From UBA4781 sp963556045 (GTDB lineage: Bacteria > Chloroflexota > Anaerolineae > Anaerolineales > Anaerolineaceae), in NCBI GenBank assembly GCA_963556045.3, contig CAUVYA020000002.1:868001-932000 (forward strand): 64,000 nt of DNA. The letters are read 5' to 3'. The notes under the pieces were generated by a model. That model saw only the letters and a program-made list of their open reading frames with translations. It had not been told where the DNA came from and did no database searches. The position numbers and the translations under genes were made by a program. Positions 44,233-53,200 of this stretch are shown piece by piece; the first letter of the stretch is position 1, and every line of letters starts with the position of its first letter.

Positions 44233-46254
44233 TTATTGAGAATGTTTTATAATCTGTGAAATCGTGAATTTGACTCTCTCCATACCCAGAAGAAGAGAGA
44301 TCCGGAATGAAACCGGATCTCTTTTCCTATATATCTCTAGCGCCCCGCGCCCCCCGCCGCCCGGCATGCCTCCTCCACCCGGCATCATGCCGCCGCCGCT
44401 GCCGGCGCCGGTCACCACGCCCGTGATATCGAGGGTGGTGATGAGACTGCCGGCGCTGTACGTGCCGCCCGTGTAGAGCCCATCCAGCAGGCTGCCGTCA
44501 TGGCTGCCGCCGTAATAGACCGCCACGCTGCCCGCGTTCTGGATATCCGCTGTGGAGATCAGAATGGACTGGAATTTCTTAGCAGGCACGAAACTGACCA
44601 GCTCCTGCCCGTTTTGATCCTGAAAGTGCATCAGGGTGCCAGCCGGCAGCATGGAAGTGAAGTTGACCATCAGGGAATACTGGGTCGAGCTGGCACTGGC
44701 TGCCTGCGCCATGCCCGAACTACCGGCTGCCACCAGCAGCCCGCCGTTGATATTGAAGGTACCCATGTAATCCAGCGCACCGTTGCCGCTGTTGGTGGGT
44801 CCGTTGACCAGCAGCGTGCCGGCGTTCATCTCGATGGAACCGTTGGAATCCAGCCCATCACCACCGGCGTTCACGTAGATATAGCCATCATTGATATAGA
44901 GGAAATTATTGCCGGTATCGGTGAAATTGCCCTGCCCGGGCCTGCCGCCCAGCGCAGAAGCGTCGTTGCCGCCGGCGACATTGATGCCATCATCGCTGGC
45001 GTTAATATGAAGCGTGCCGCCGTTGATGGTGATGACGGAACTCTCGATACCCTCGTAGGACTCGGTGATGTTGATGGTGCCGCTGTTGATGGTGAGCGCC
45101 GTATCGGCGTGCATGCCGTCATCCCCGGAGGTGAGGGTCAACTCGCCCGCATCGATCAGAATGCTATCATTGGCATGCAGGGCGTCATCGGCTGAATCAA
45201 CGCTGATGGTGCCGCCGTTGATGGTGAGCGCCACACCCGCCTTGAGCCCCTTGGTGCTGTCTGTATCATCCTCTACAACCGTCTGGTCGGGCGCCTGCGG
45301 CATACCGCGCCCACCGCCCCAGTTTTCGGTCTTGCTGATGCCGTTGACGCTGCCGCCGCCGGAGGTGATGTTCAAAACCCCGCCGCTGACCGCCAGGGTG
45401 GTGGCTGCCTGGATGCCATCCAGACCTGCGTTGATATAGAGCGTGCCGCCTTCAATGGCAACGGTGCCCTTGTCTGCATCCTCTTCATCGCTGGATTGGA
45501 TGCCATCACCGCCGCTGTTGATGGTGAGCACTCCATCCTTGACAGCCACCGAGCTCTTGCCCTTGACGGCGTCGTTGACCGCATTGATGGTGATGGTCCC
45601 GCCGGTGATCTTGAGGTCGTCATCACTGACGATGCCGTTCTTGTAATTGGCATTGACGGTCAGTGCGCCGCTGCCCTTGATGGTGAGATCGTCATTGCTG
45701 AAGATGGCGGCGTTGGGTTCATTAGTATCGGCATTTTCGAATACATAGGCTGCGCCATCGGTGACGGTGTTCTGGGTGCCAGCCACCAGTTCGATGATGG
45801 TCTTGCCTGCATTGAGCACATAGATGGGAGCGCTGGCAGCATTGCTGATGCTGGCGCCGTTCAGCAGCAGGGTAACCTTGTCCTCTGCGCCGGCATCCAC
45901 CATGATCTGCCCGTTATTGAGCGTGCCCTGTACGCTGTACATTCCTGCTGCATTGATGGTGATGATATTGCCATCCACCACTGCGCCGCTGCCTTCAAAG
46001 GCAATGGAATCGTCATTCAGGGTAATGACGGCGTCCGCGTCGGCGATGTCCGTACCCAGGTCATCCTCATCATATTCCACCGCCAGTGTGCCGGCAGAAT
46101 TCTGCGCGATCTGGTTTGAGTCCAAAATACTACCGCTTTGCTGCTGCGAAGAACCGGGAAGCACACTGCTCTCATTCGCTGCAGTCGAACACGCCGGCAG
46201 GCTGACAAGCAGCGCCGCCAGCAGGATGGTCACATACAATTTACCTGTCTTCAT
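44233..46254 (-). CDS. Cthe_2159-type carbohydrate-binding surface lipoprotein
   Basis: 673 residues from the ATG at 46254, four bases after AGAGG. Lipoprotein signal with LPAC at about residue 22. The body is a beta-helix built from short repeats of the type ITINGGT / DDGIHA (for example LTIKGSGALTVNANYKNGIVSDDDLKI), as in the Pfam Cthe_2159 family, which binds cellulose or acidic polysaccharides. A Gly/Met-rich tail follows. The last 30 or so residues read through a hairpin and the tRNA relic and look non-native. This family commonly accompanies CotH/VTC/DUF4956 genes, which are found here about 15 kb away. Confidence 0.85.
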   Translation of the reverse strand: MKTGKLYVTILLAALLVSLPACSTAANESSVLPGSSQQQSGSILDSNQIAQNSAGTLAVEYDEDDLGTDIADADAVITLNDDSIAFEGSGAVVDGNIITINAAGMYSVQGTLNNGQIMVDAGAEDKVTLLLNGASISNAASAPIYVLNAGKTIIELVAGTQNTVTDGAAYVFENADTNEPNAAIFSNDDLTIKGSGALTVNANYKNGIVSDDDLKITGGTITINAVNDAVKGKSSVAVKDGVLTINSGGDGIQSSDEEDADKGTVAIEGGTLYINAGLDGIQAATTLAVSGGVLNITSGGGSVNGISKTENWGGGRGMPQAPDQTVVEDDTDSTKGLKAGVALTINGGTISVDSADDALHANDSILIDAGELTLTSGDDGMHADTALTINSGTINITESYEGIESSVITINGGTLHINASDDGINVAGGNDASALGGRPGQGNFTDTGNNFLYINDGYIYVNAGGDGLDSNGSIEMNAGTLLVNGPTNSGNGALDYMGTFNINGGLLVAAGSSGMAQAASASSTQYSLMVNFTSMLPAGTLMHFQDQNGQELVSFVPAKKFQSILISTADIQNAGSVAVYYGGSHDGSLLDGLYTGGTYSAGSLITTLDITGVVTGAGSGGGMMPGGGGMPGGGGRGALEIYRKRDPVSFRISLLLGMERVKFTISQIIKHSQ
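44254..44288 (+). repeat. Decayed direct copy of the tRNA-Val 3' end (putative relic att site)
   Basis: By direct alignment, 26 of 35 positions match the last 35 bases of tRNA-Val (38300-38334), same orientation. Eight of the nine differences are G-to-A or C-to-T changes from the tRNA. The two copies bracket 38335-44253, which includes the restriction-modification gene. No integrase remains. Confidence 0.55.
44295..44326. terminator. Hairpin at the end of the Cthe_2159-type gene
   Basis: GAGATCCGG and CCGGATCTC pair around AATGAAA, with CTTTTCC on the plus side and TCTTCTTCT on the minus side. It lies inside the present reading frame but just after a TAG (44329-44327) in another frame. Confidence 0.5.
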
Positions 46255-46441
46255 GGTACCTCTATTCTTGATTCTAGTATGTTTTTTAAAATGGTGACTT
46301 GCGGCTGCGAACAACCCGCCTGTCCCATTTTGCGGTCTTATCATACGAGCAACCGAAAAAAGCACCATCCGACACGGGATGGAAATATATTCATCCTGAA
46401 GAGGTATATGCTGAAACTAGCACTTTAAGATTTCTCGCACG

Positions 46442-46478
46442 AAAAAAAGACAGGATGTGGAGTATTCCACATCCTGTC
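46442..46478 (-). terminator. Terminator of clpB
   Basis: Perfect 13-bp stem (46449-46461 with 46466-46478), 4-base loop, followed on the minus strand by seven T. Lies 12 bases past the clpB stop. Confidence 0.93.
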
Positions 46479-46489
46479 AACCCGGCTGT

Positions 46490-48769
46490 TTAACTTTTTG
46501 TTTGCTTGCCTGTCTTGAACCGCAGAGCGCCATCCTTCAGCTCCACCTGGATGGTATCTCCTTCATGGAAATCCCCTGCCAGGATCTGCAGCGCGAGCGG
46601 GTCCTGCAGTTCGCGCTGGATGGCACGTTTGAGCGGGCGCGCGCCGAAGTTGGCATCGTAGCCCTGCTCCGCCAGAAAGTCGCGGGCTGGCTGGCTGACT
46701 TCCAGATGGAAGCCCTTCTCTTCCAGCAAAGCCTGTACCCGCCGCAACTGGATATCCACGATGCCCGCCAGATGCTTCTTCTCCAGCGGATGGAACACCA
46801 CGATCTCGTCAATGCGGTTCAGAAATTCCGGTCGGAAATGTTCCTTGAGCACATGGGTGATCTCATCGCGCGTCACCGCTTTCCCGTTTTCCCACAACTG
46901 GCTGCCGAGGTTGGAGGTCATGATGATGACGGTGTTGCGAAAATCCACCGTGCGCCCCTGCCCGTCGGTCAGGCGCCCATCATCCAGCAGCTGCAGCAGC
47001 ACATTGAAGACCTCGGAGTGGGCTTTCTCGATCTCATCGAACAGCACCACGCTGTAGGGTCGCCGGCGCACCGCCTCGGTGAGCTGCCCGCCCTCATCGT
47101 ATCCCACGTATCCGGGAGGGGCTCCGATCAGACGGCTGACGGTGTGCTTCTCCTGGTACTCAGACATATCTATACGCACCATGGCGTGGTCATCATCGAA
47201 CAGGAAATACGCCAGTGAACGCGCCAGCTCGGTCTTGCCCACACCGGTAGGACCCAGGAAGATGAAGGAACCCATCGGTCGGTCGGGGTCCTGCAAGCCG
47301 GCCCGCGCGCGGCGCACGGCATTGGAGACCACCCGCACGGCATCTTCCTGCCCGATGACGCGCTGGTGCAGACGGTCTTCCATGTGGATCAGTTTTTCGG
47401 TCTCGCCTTCCAGCAGGCGCGAAACGGGAATGCCCGTCCAGCGCGCCACGATCTGGGCGATCTCTTCCGCGTCCACTTCCTCTTTCAGCAAGGCTTCATT
47501 GCCCTGCAGTTCATGGATGCTCTTTTCTTGTTCCGCAAGCTCATTTTCCAGGTCGCGCATGGTGCCGTAGCGCAGGCGCGCCACCTTTTCCAGGTCGCTG
47601 ACGCGTTCGGCGCGCTCGATCTCAAGGCGGGTCTGCTCGATCTGCTCTTTAATGGACTGTAATTTAACAATGGCAGTTTTTTCGGTTTCCCAGCGGGCGT
47701 GCAGCTGGGTGGAATGTTCGCGCAGGTCGTGGATCTCTTTTTCCAGATGTTCCAGGCGCTCTTTGGAAGCCTTATCCTTTTCCTTCTTAAGCGCTTCGCG
47801 CTCGATCTCCAGCTGCATGATCTGGCGATCCACCTCATCCAGCGCCTGCGGTTTGGAGTCGATCTCCGTGCGCAGGCGGGCAGCGGCCTCATCGATCAGG
47901 TCAATGGCTTTATCCGGCAGAAACCGGTCGCTAATATAGCGGTTGGATAAGGTCGCCGCAGCGATGACAGCCGGATCGGTGATGCGCACCCCATGATGCA
48001 CCTCATAGCGTTCCTTCAAGCCGCGCAGGATGCTGATGGTATCTTCCACGGACGGTTCTTCCACCAGCACCGGCTGGAAACGGCGTTCCAGCGCCGCGTC
48101 TTTCTCGATATATTTGCGGTATTCATTTAATGTCGTGGCACCGATCATGTGCAGTTCACCGCGCGCCAGCAGCGGTTTGAGCATGTTGCCGGCATCCATG
48201 GCGCCTTCGGCTTTGCCGGCGCCCACCACGGTGTGCATTTCATCCACGAACAGCAGCACCTCGCCATTCGATTCGGTGATCTCTTTGAGCACCGCCTTGA
48301 GGCGTTCTTCAAACTCACCACGATACTTGGCGCCGGCAATGAGCGAACCCATATCAAGCTGAACAAGGCGTTTCTTCTTCAAGCCTTCCGGCACATCGCC
48401 GTTCACGATACGCAGCGCCAGACCTTCGATGATGGCGGTCTTGCCAACACCCGGCTCCCCGATCAGCGCCGGATTGTTCTTGGTGCGGCGCGAGAGGATC
48501 TGGATGGTGCGCCGGATCTCCTCATCCCTGCCGATGACCGGGTCGAGTTTGCCCTGGCGTGCCAGAGCGGTCAGGTCGCGACCGTATTTTTCGAGGGATT
48601 GATAAGTGCCCTCTGGATTTTCAGAGGTGACACGCTGGCTGCCGCGCACCGCTTTCAATGCCTCCAGCACGGCGTCTTTGGTAATGCCGTGCTGTGCAAA
48701 GCGTTTCCCTTCCGGTGAATCGGTCAGCCCCAGCAGAATATGCTCGGTTGAGACATATTCATCCTGCAT
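46490..48769 (-). CDS. clpB: ATP-dependent disaggregase ClpB, main body
   Basis: 759 residues in frame covering the end of the N domain, both AAA+ modules and the C-domain. First Walker A GEPGVGKTAIIEG and Walker B VLLFVDEMHT; coiled-coil M-domain rich in Lys/Glu/Arg at about 310-430; second Walker A GPTGVGKTELARSLA, VVLFDEIEKAH, sensor IIMTSNLGS; C-terminal FLNRIDEIVVFHPL. Disaggregates proteins together with DnaK. The in-frame ATG at 48769 is not the native start: the N-terminal about 90 codons lie upstream in other frames. Translation from an internal start could still give the short ClpB form. Confidence 0.93.
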   Translation of the reverse strand: MQDEYVSTEHILLGLTDSPEGKRFAQHGITKDAVLEALKAVRGSQRVTSENPEGTYQSLEKYGRDLTALARQGKLDPVIGRDEEIRRTIQILSRRTKNNPALIGEPGVGKTAIIEGLALRIVNGDVPEGLKKKRLVQLDMGSLIAGAKYRGEFEERLKAVLKEITESNGEVLLFVDEMHTVVGAGKAEGAMDAGNMLKPLLARGELHMIGATTLNEYRKYIEKDAALERRFQPVLVEEPSVEDTISILRGLKERYEVHHGVRITDPAVIAAATLSNRYISDRFLPDKAIDLIDEAAARLRTEIDSKPQALDEVDRQIMQLEIEREALKKEKDKASKERLEHLEKEIHDLREHSTQLHARWETEKTAIVKLQSIKEQIEQTRLEIERAERVSDLEKVARLRYGTMRDLENELAEQEKSIHELQGNEALLKEEVDAEEIAQIVARWTGIPVSRLLEGETEKLIHMEDRLHQRVIGQEDAVRVVSNAVRRARAGLQDPDRPMGSFIFLGPTGVGKTELARSLAYFLFDDDHAMVRIDMSEYQEKHTVSRLIGAPPGYVGYDEGGQLTEAVRRRPYSVVLFDEIEKAHSEVFNVLLQLLDDGRLTDGQGRTVDFRNTVIIMTSNLGSQLWENGKAVTRDEITHVLKEHFRPEFLNRIDEIVVFHPLEKKHLAGIVDIQLRRVQALLEEKGFHLEVSQPARDFLAEQGYDANFGARPLKRAIQRELQDPLALQILAGDFHEGDTIQVELKDGALRFKTGKQTKS

Positions 48770-49047
48770 GCCCTTGGCATAGCGCTCAGCAATACATCGG
48801 CAGCGGGGCGTGATAAGCCCACTTCCATATTGGAACCGGCACGCGGCTGCCCGTTTGCGTCAGTTCTGCCTCCAGAGCGCGCGGAGAACCCGCGATCCTC
48901 ACGAGAGCAGGCACCACGCCCTGATCCTGCTGCAGCAAAGCCAGCAGCAGGTGAGCCGGTTCGATCGCCTGATGGTTATAGCCCTGCGCAATCCGCTGCG
49001 CAGATAGGATAGCCTCCTGCGATTTTTGTGAATTTTTCCAGGTTCAT
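48770..49047 (-). pseudogene. clpB: Frame-broken N-terminal domain of clpB
   Basis: A good ribosome binding site (GGGAGG) precedes the ATG at 49047, and the frame starts MNLEKFTK as in ClpB. The frame then shifts near 49022, continues SQEAILSAQRIAQGYNHQAI to about 48850, shifts again (RAGSNMEVGLSRPAADVLLS), and shifts a third time near 48784 before joining the intact body. The last shift looks like loss of one copy of a GAGCGCT repeat. Either true decay of the N domain or local sequence errors. Confidence 0.85.
48796..48815 (+). repeat. 20-bp exact repeat, clpB copy
   Basis: ATCGGCAGCGGGGCGTGATA, identical to 49400-49419. In clpB it encodes the conserved LSRPAADV segment. Confidence 0.8.
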
Positions 49048-49533
49048 AGAAACCTCCCATACTGATAATGAATCAACTATATTGTAGGAAATATATGTAT
49101 GAGAGGTGTATAAGAAATGTTAATGCAAATATTGGCTAGGTTTGAAAATCGCATTTCATGAGATACTCTTAAAATTCAAAAAAATGAATTACAGTTATAA
49201 ATAAATTCAATTGCTGTTTCAAGTATTTACATTGTTCTTCTAAATCCTTAAGTAATTTGATTCCCCACTCGCATAAGCGAAATCTTCATCTTGGAGAGTA
49301 AATGTGAGAAAACGTCATAGAATTCATCTTGACTTATTATTCCGCTTGAGTTATTTTTCTGATTATAAATTCGAGGGAGAAAACGCATAAAACCCCTGAA
49401 TCGGCAGCGGGGCGTGATAGGTAGAATATTCCCTATCCCAATGCTTCCCAAGCATTTCCCCATGCTTAATTGCATTGAAATAGGTACACTTAGCAATTTC
49501 TGATGAACAAATTACGAAAAATTAACCTTTCAT
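49048..49533. other. AT-rich gap holding a stray 20-bp clpB fragment
   Basis: About 490 bases with no convincing gene. The exact 20-bp clpB sequence recurs at 49400-49419 within otherwise AT-rich DNA. A weak 82-codon minus-strand frame (49496-49248) runs through it but has no family resemblance I can name and no clear start signal. Confidence 0.5.
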
Positions 49534-50224
49534 TCAAATCTGCAATTCTTTTTAATTCGTAGCCACGCGCTTGGTCTGAGTTCCGAAATAAATAATATTA
49601 ATGCAAAAGTTGCTTGTGTTAATGGTTGAGCAAGTATTTTAATTCGCCAAATAAAGGACTATCCTTCTTAGAATTTAATAAACGAGCAATATTATGACAT
49701 GTTTTAGTTGGGCTCCTATGGTGAGTGTACTCATATAAGTCATATACTAATGACTTGTTTACTTTCGTTTGTGCAAGATTTATCGTGGCAAAAACCATGG
49801 CTTGATCTTCAATATCCATATCTATAAATATCACTACATTAATTTGAAAATTATCCCGAGTAAAATTTTCCAAACCTGCAATACGATGTTGTCCATCAAT
49901 TATTTTTGCAACTTCTGGTTTATTATCAATGTACATCTGTTTTGCTACTTCGTCATATTTTTTTACATACTCCGACTCAATAGATAGAATTACTCCCGTA
50001 GGAAAAGTGGCATCAACTGTGTTAACATAATTACTGATTTCTTTAACTCGCTTCGGTGATAAAGGTCTTTGTATTCCAAGATACTGTTCAACATCTCTTT
50101 TGGAAATTCTTCTTACATCAGCATATGAAATTGAGAAAAGATCTTTGGCATCCATTACTCCAATATAAAATTTTCCGATTGGTTGTTCGATTTCTAAACA
50201 ATTAATACAAATAGAATTCTTCAT
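49534..50224 (-). pseudogene. DGQHR-domain (DndB-like) protein, frameshifted near the C-terminus
   Basis: The first frame runs 50224-49619 (201 residues) with the hallmark IIDGQHRIAGL at about residues 108-118, preceded by RPLSPKRVKEISNYV and followed by VFATINLAQTKVNKSLVYDLYE, the ParB/Srx-like nuclease-fold family that includes DndB. It stops at 49619, but family-like sequence continues in another frame (QPLTQATFALILFISEL) to a stop at 49534, so one or two bases have changed near 49625. Even so it is shorter than usual (about 350 residues). Its ATG overlaps the stop of the membrane-protein gene (ATGA). Confidence 0.75.
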
Positions 50225-50817
50225 AGTTCTATATCCTGTTCATGTAAATTGTCAAAATCTTTTTCTAATTCGTTATATCCCCTATCCATTTCTTTTTCGA
50301 ATTGCTCTCGATTCATTGTAGAATTTTCAACTAGGACTACTAAAAATCCCAACATAATTGATACAAGGAAAATATAAAAAGTAATTTTATTAATAATAGA
50401 CAAATTTACTTTAATATTTGGAAATATAGTAATAATAAAATCATTTGATACACATAACATAAATATTGCACTAGAAAACATTAATATAATAGTGTGCAAA
50501 AAGTTTAAGAATCTGCGGTTAGGGAAAATAATTCTTGTTCTTTGATATGCGTCATCTTGATCCTCACTATCCCTTCCTTTAAAAAAAGGATAGTCTTTAT
50601 CAATAATACACATAGATCCTGAAATAATTCCGGCACTATATAATGCAAACTCACCATTTTTTCCGAAAGTATCCAAATTAAGGGGTAAGGAATAAAATAT
50701 TATAGGTATAAATAGAAGCCACAAAGGTAACATACCAACTATTGTCCATAATAACCAATAAAATGCATTTAATATGGCTTTTTTATCCGCCCTGATTACA
50801 AATTTCCAAAAAACCAT
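50221..50817 (-). CDS. Four-helix membrane protein of unknown function in a methylase/DGQHR module
   Basis: 198 residues, very AT-rich. Hydrophobic segments at about residues 15-45 (two helices), 97-117 and 137-162; a polar loop with IIDKDYPFFKGRDSEDQDD lies between helices 2 and 3, and the C-terminal 35 residues are a charged, probably coiled-coil cytoplasmic tail (NREQFEKEMDRGYNELEKDF). No family recognised. Translation is coupled to the DGQHR gene by a 4-base overlap, and it starts 34 bases after the methylase. Membrane effectors or sensors are common in defence modules, so that role is possible but unproven. Confidence 0.75.
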   Translation of the reverse strand: MVFWKFVIRADKKAILNAFYWLLWTIVGMLPLWLLFIPIIFYSLPLNLDTFGKNGEFALYSAGIISGSMCIIDKDYPFFKGRDSEDQDDAYQRTRIIFPNRRFLNFLHTIILMFSSAIFMLCVSNDFIITIFPNIKVNLSIINKITFYIFLVSIMLGFLVVLVENSTMNREQFEKEMDRGYNELEKDFDNLHEQDIEL

Positions 50818-50851
50818 TGATATATCTCCCTATTTAATAATATACTAAATC

Positions 50852-51703
50852 TCAATAATTAGTTATCACTAATTCATTTACTTCTTTTCTTGACCCATTT
50901 GCAGCAATCCACCTTATTACTGGAAGTGGGTGAAAATTCCAATCACAATATAGATCACGAATTTCTACCGTATCGAGATTAGAAATCATAATTAAACAAT
51001 TTCTTGCTTTCAACTGATTCGCAATTATTGATATCTTTTTTTGATCATCCCATGAAAATCTTGATTCTGTATAATGATTAAATTGTGATGTTGAATTAAT
51101 TGGAGGATAAGGAGGATCAAGATAAATGAAATCACCAGGTTCAGGAAATCTACTAGAGAAAAGGTTTTGATAATCACTGCTAATTAATTCTGCATTCTTC
51201 ATTAGTAAACTCGCAAGCAATATATCCTCTCGAGTGGCGACAGGGGGTGGATCTTTATGGCCATAAGGAACATTATATTTCCCACTTTTATTCACTCTAA
51301 AAATGCCATTAAATCCAGCTCTATTTAAATAGATAAATCGAGCAGATTGTTTAATTGAAGGTTTTGAATGATTGAACTCATCTCTTATAGCATAATAGTA
51401 TTCCTCAGAATTATTATTTATGTGTTCACCTAAATAATTCATAACCATATTGGGATGATCTTTAATAGCCTTGTAACAATTAATTAACTCTAAATTTGAG
51501 TCAGATATTACTGATTTTCTTGGAGCAAGCCCAAAAAACAAGGATCCAGCCCCTAAAAAAGGTTCCCAGTAATTCTCATAACTTCTAGGTGGAGAAAGCC
51601 TAATTAAATATTTTACAATTCTACTTTTACCTCCTGCCCATCGTAAAAAAGGTTTACATTTTATATTTTCTGAATTAATATCCTTATCACTACTTACAAT
51701 CAT
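50852..51703 (-). CDS. DNA adenine-N6 methyltransferase, D12/Dam class
   Basis: 283 residues. D12-class methylase: motif X FLRWAGGKSRIVKYL, motif I WEPFLGAGSLFFGL, a D12 signature region with FIYLNRAGFNGIFRVNKSGKYNVPYG, and catalytic motif IV DFIYLDPPYPP. Transfers a methyl group from AdoMet to adenine N6; a GATC-like target is common in the class but not certain. No matching restriction endonuclease is adjacent; the genes that follow encode a membrane protein and a DGQHR protein. AT-rich, likely acquired. Confidence 0.92.
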   Translation of the reverse strand: MIVSSDKDINSENIKCKPFLRWAGGKSRIVKYLIRLSPPRSYENYWEPFLGAGSLFFGLAPRKSVISDSNLELINCYKAIKDHPNMVMNYLGEHINNNSEEYYYAIRDEFNHSKPSIKQSARFIYLNRAGFNGIFRVNKSGKYNVPYGHKDPPPVATREDILLASLLMKNAELISSDYQNLFSSRFPEPGDFIYLDPPYPPINSTSQFNHYTESRFSWDDQKKISIIANQLKARNCLIMISNLDTVEIRDLYCDWNFHPLPVIRWIAANGSRKEVNELVITNY

Positions 51704-51908
51704 CCACTACCCCTTATCCATAAATTTTTTCTAGTTTTATTAAATAGAAACATTGATTATTTAATAGTTAAATGTTCATACCATTATTTATAATTAAACA
51801 GGATTTATTCTCTAATGGACTAGAATCATTCTTTCTTGTAATTATAGATAAGAATAAGAAGTTTTTTAATTGAGTTTCTTGAAAAGGTTTCTAATTTCAG
51901 AAATACCG

Positions 51909-53087
51909 TTATTCCATTTTAATCATGGGTCCGAAAACATGAACCAGTTTATGCAGGCGCCTGTCATCATCCACCGCCCAGCAGGCGATGAGTGTTGTGA
52001 ATGGAACAGACAGAAATAAGCCGATCGAACCGACCAGAGAACGGACGATCTCCTCGGCAACGTAATTGATATTGACCAGCACACCGAGATCCACATTACT
52101 GATGGTGTAAAGCACGATCATGCTCAGGGTGGCGCCCAGATAGGCAAAGATGAGGGTATTCACGGTTGCGCTGACATGGTCCTGCCCGATCTGCATGGCG
52201 CTTTTGAAACGCTGCGCGAACAGCATGGCGGGGTCGGCGCGATAGAGCTCGATCACCGCGGAGGTCTGCCCGATCACCAGGTCATCCATCACACCGAGCG
52301 TTCCGATGATGACACCCGCGATCAGCAGTTTCTTGATATCTATGCCGTTGCCAAGCTGGATCAGATACATGGCGCTCTCATCCCCCGCGCCATTCAGGTG
52401 CGCCCAATTGATAAAAAGCACCGAGAGCAGGGCGGTGATGACCACCGCAAACAAGATGCCCGCCAGAGCGATATGGGTTTTCAGCGTCCAGCCGAAGATC
52501 AGGTACTGAGAAATGGATAAGAAGATGAGCGCGCCGATCAGACTGACCAGAACCGGATCACTGCCTTCGATGATCCGGGGGATGATATAGGCAAACATGA
52601 CCAGCAAACTCAACGCCATGCTGATCATGCTGTTCACTCCCTTCCAGCCGCTCATGGCAATCCCAATAAAAACAAAGATCAACAGCAGTATCAGCAATAC
52701 ATCCGTGCGCACATGATCAATGAAATAGATGCTGTACGAGCCATCTGGCATCTGCTCCAGATTGACCATAATCTTATCGCCAGCTTTTAATCTGTAAGTA
52801 TCCGAGAGCAGCTGATATTTCCCGTATTCCATTTCGAATGTGTTCCCTGCCTGCTCGCCATCCAGCAGGCGAACCTGCAGCACCTGGTACATCTGTACTT
52901 TCTCCCCCATGCTGACCGTTCCTTCCTCAAGAATGCTGACCACCTCAGCTTTCACGGTGGCTGATGAATACCCCACCGTTAGCGGCTCGCTGGCATTACG
53001 CTGCCACAACAGCAGCAATCCCACTACCACCACCACAGCCACCAGCACACTGAACAATTTATGATGATCGTTGAACCATTTCCACAT
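51909..53087 (-). CDS. YibE/F family membrane protein
   Basis: 392 residues. An N-terminal helix (LFSVLVAVVVVVGLLLLW) anchors a roughly 90-residue beta-rich exported domain (GKYQLLSDTYRLKAGDKIMV), followed from about residue 130 by seven or so membrane helices. The second half has the YibE/F signatures SGWKGVNSMISMALSLLVMF and GVIIGTLGVMDDLVIGQTSAV with a conserved Asp-Asp inside a helix. Function in the family is not established; a transporter role has been proposed. Monocistronic; lies after the feo operon terminator. Confidence 0.88.
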   Translation of the reverse strand: MWKWFNDHHKLFSVLVAVVVVVGLLLLWQRNASEPLTVGYSSATVKAEVVSILEEGTVSMGEKVQMYQVLQVRLLDGEQAGNTFEMEYGKYQLLSDTYRLKAGDKIMVNLEQMPDGSYSIYFIDHVRTDVLLILLLIFVFIGIAMSGWKGVNSMISMALSLLVMFAYIIPRIIEGSDPVLVSLIGALIFLSISQYLIFGWTLKTHIALAGILFAVVITALLSVLFINWAHLNGAGDESAMYLIQLGNGIDIKKLLIAGVIIGTLGVMDDLVIGQTSAVIELYRADPAMLFAQRFKSAMQIGQDHVSATVNTLIFAYLGATLSMIVLYTISNVDLGVLVNINYVAEEIVRSLVGSIGLFLSVPFTTLIACWAVDDDRRLHKLVHVFGPMIKME

Positions 53088-53148
53088 TGTTTTACTCCTG
53101 GCTTTAATTCGGTCTAAATACCCCGTCCATCATACCATTTGATAAAAA

Positions 53149-53177
53149 AAGGGATCAGCCGGTAAGGTTGATCCCTT
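53149..53177. terminator. Terminator of the feo operon (bidirectional shape)
   Basis: Stem AAGGGATCAGCC (53149-53160) with GGTTGATCCCTT (53166-53177), one G-T pair, 5-base loop GGTAA, A-run before and T-run after. Lies about 24 bases past the feoC stop. Confidence 0.9.
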
Positions 53178-53200
53178 GCTTTTTTTACTCCTGTTGGATT

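Noticed and set aside
44870..45960. Short-period repeats that could be mistaken for a CRISPR or satellite array
   Set aside because: They are the degenerate codon-level repeats (ITINGGT-type) of a beta-helix protein, without constant spacers or exact repeats. No CRISPR array or cas gene was found in the window.
44500..46119. Long open frames on the plus strand opposite the Cthe_2159-type gene
   Set aside because: Caused by the repetitive GC-rich beta-helix coding sequence; no ribosome binding sites, and the minus frame has a signal peptide and family repeats.
47485..47892. Alternative frames within clpB
   Set aside because: Arg/Pro/Ser-rich shadows of a highly conserved protein.
49248..49496. 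82-codon minus-strand frame crossing the 20-bp clpB repeat
   Set aside because: Composite of AT-rich DNA and a clpB fragment, with no start signal; more likely a rearrangement product than a gene.
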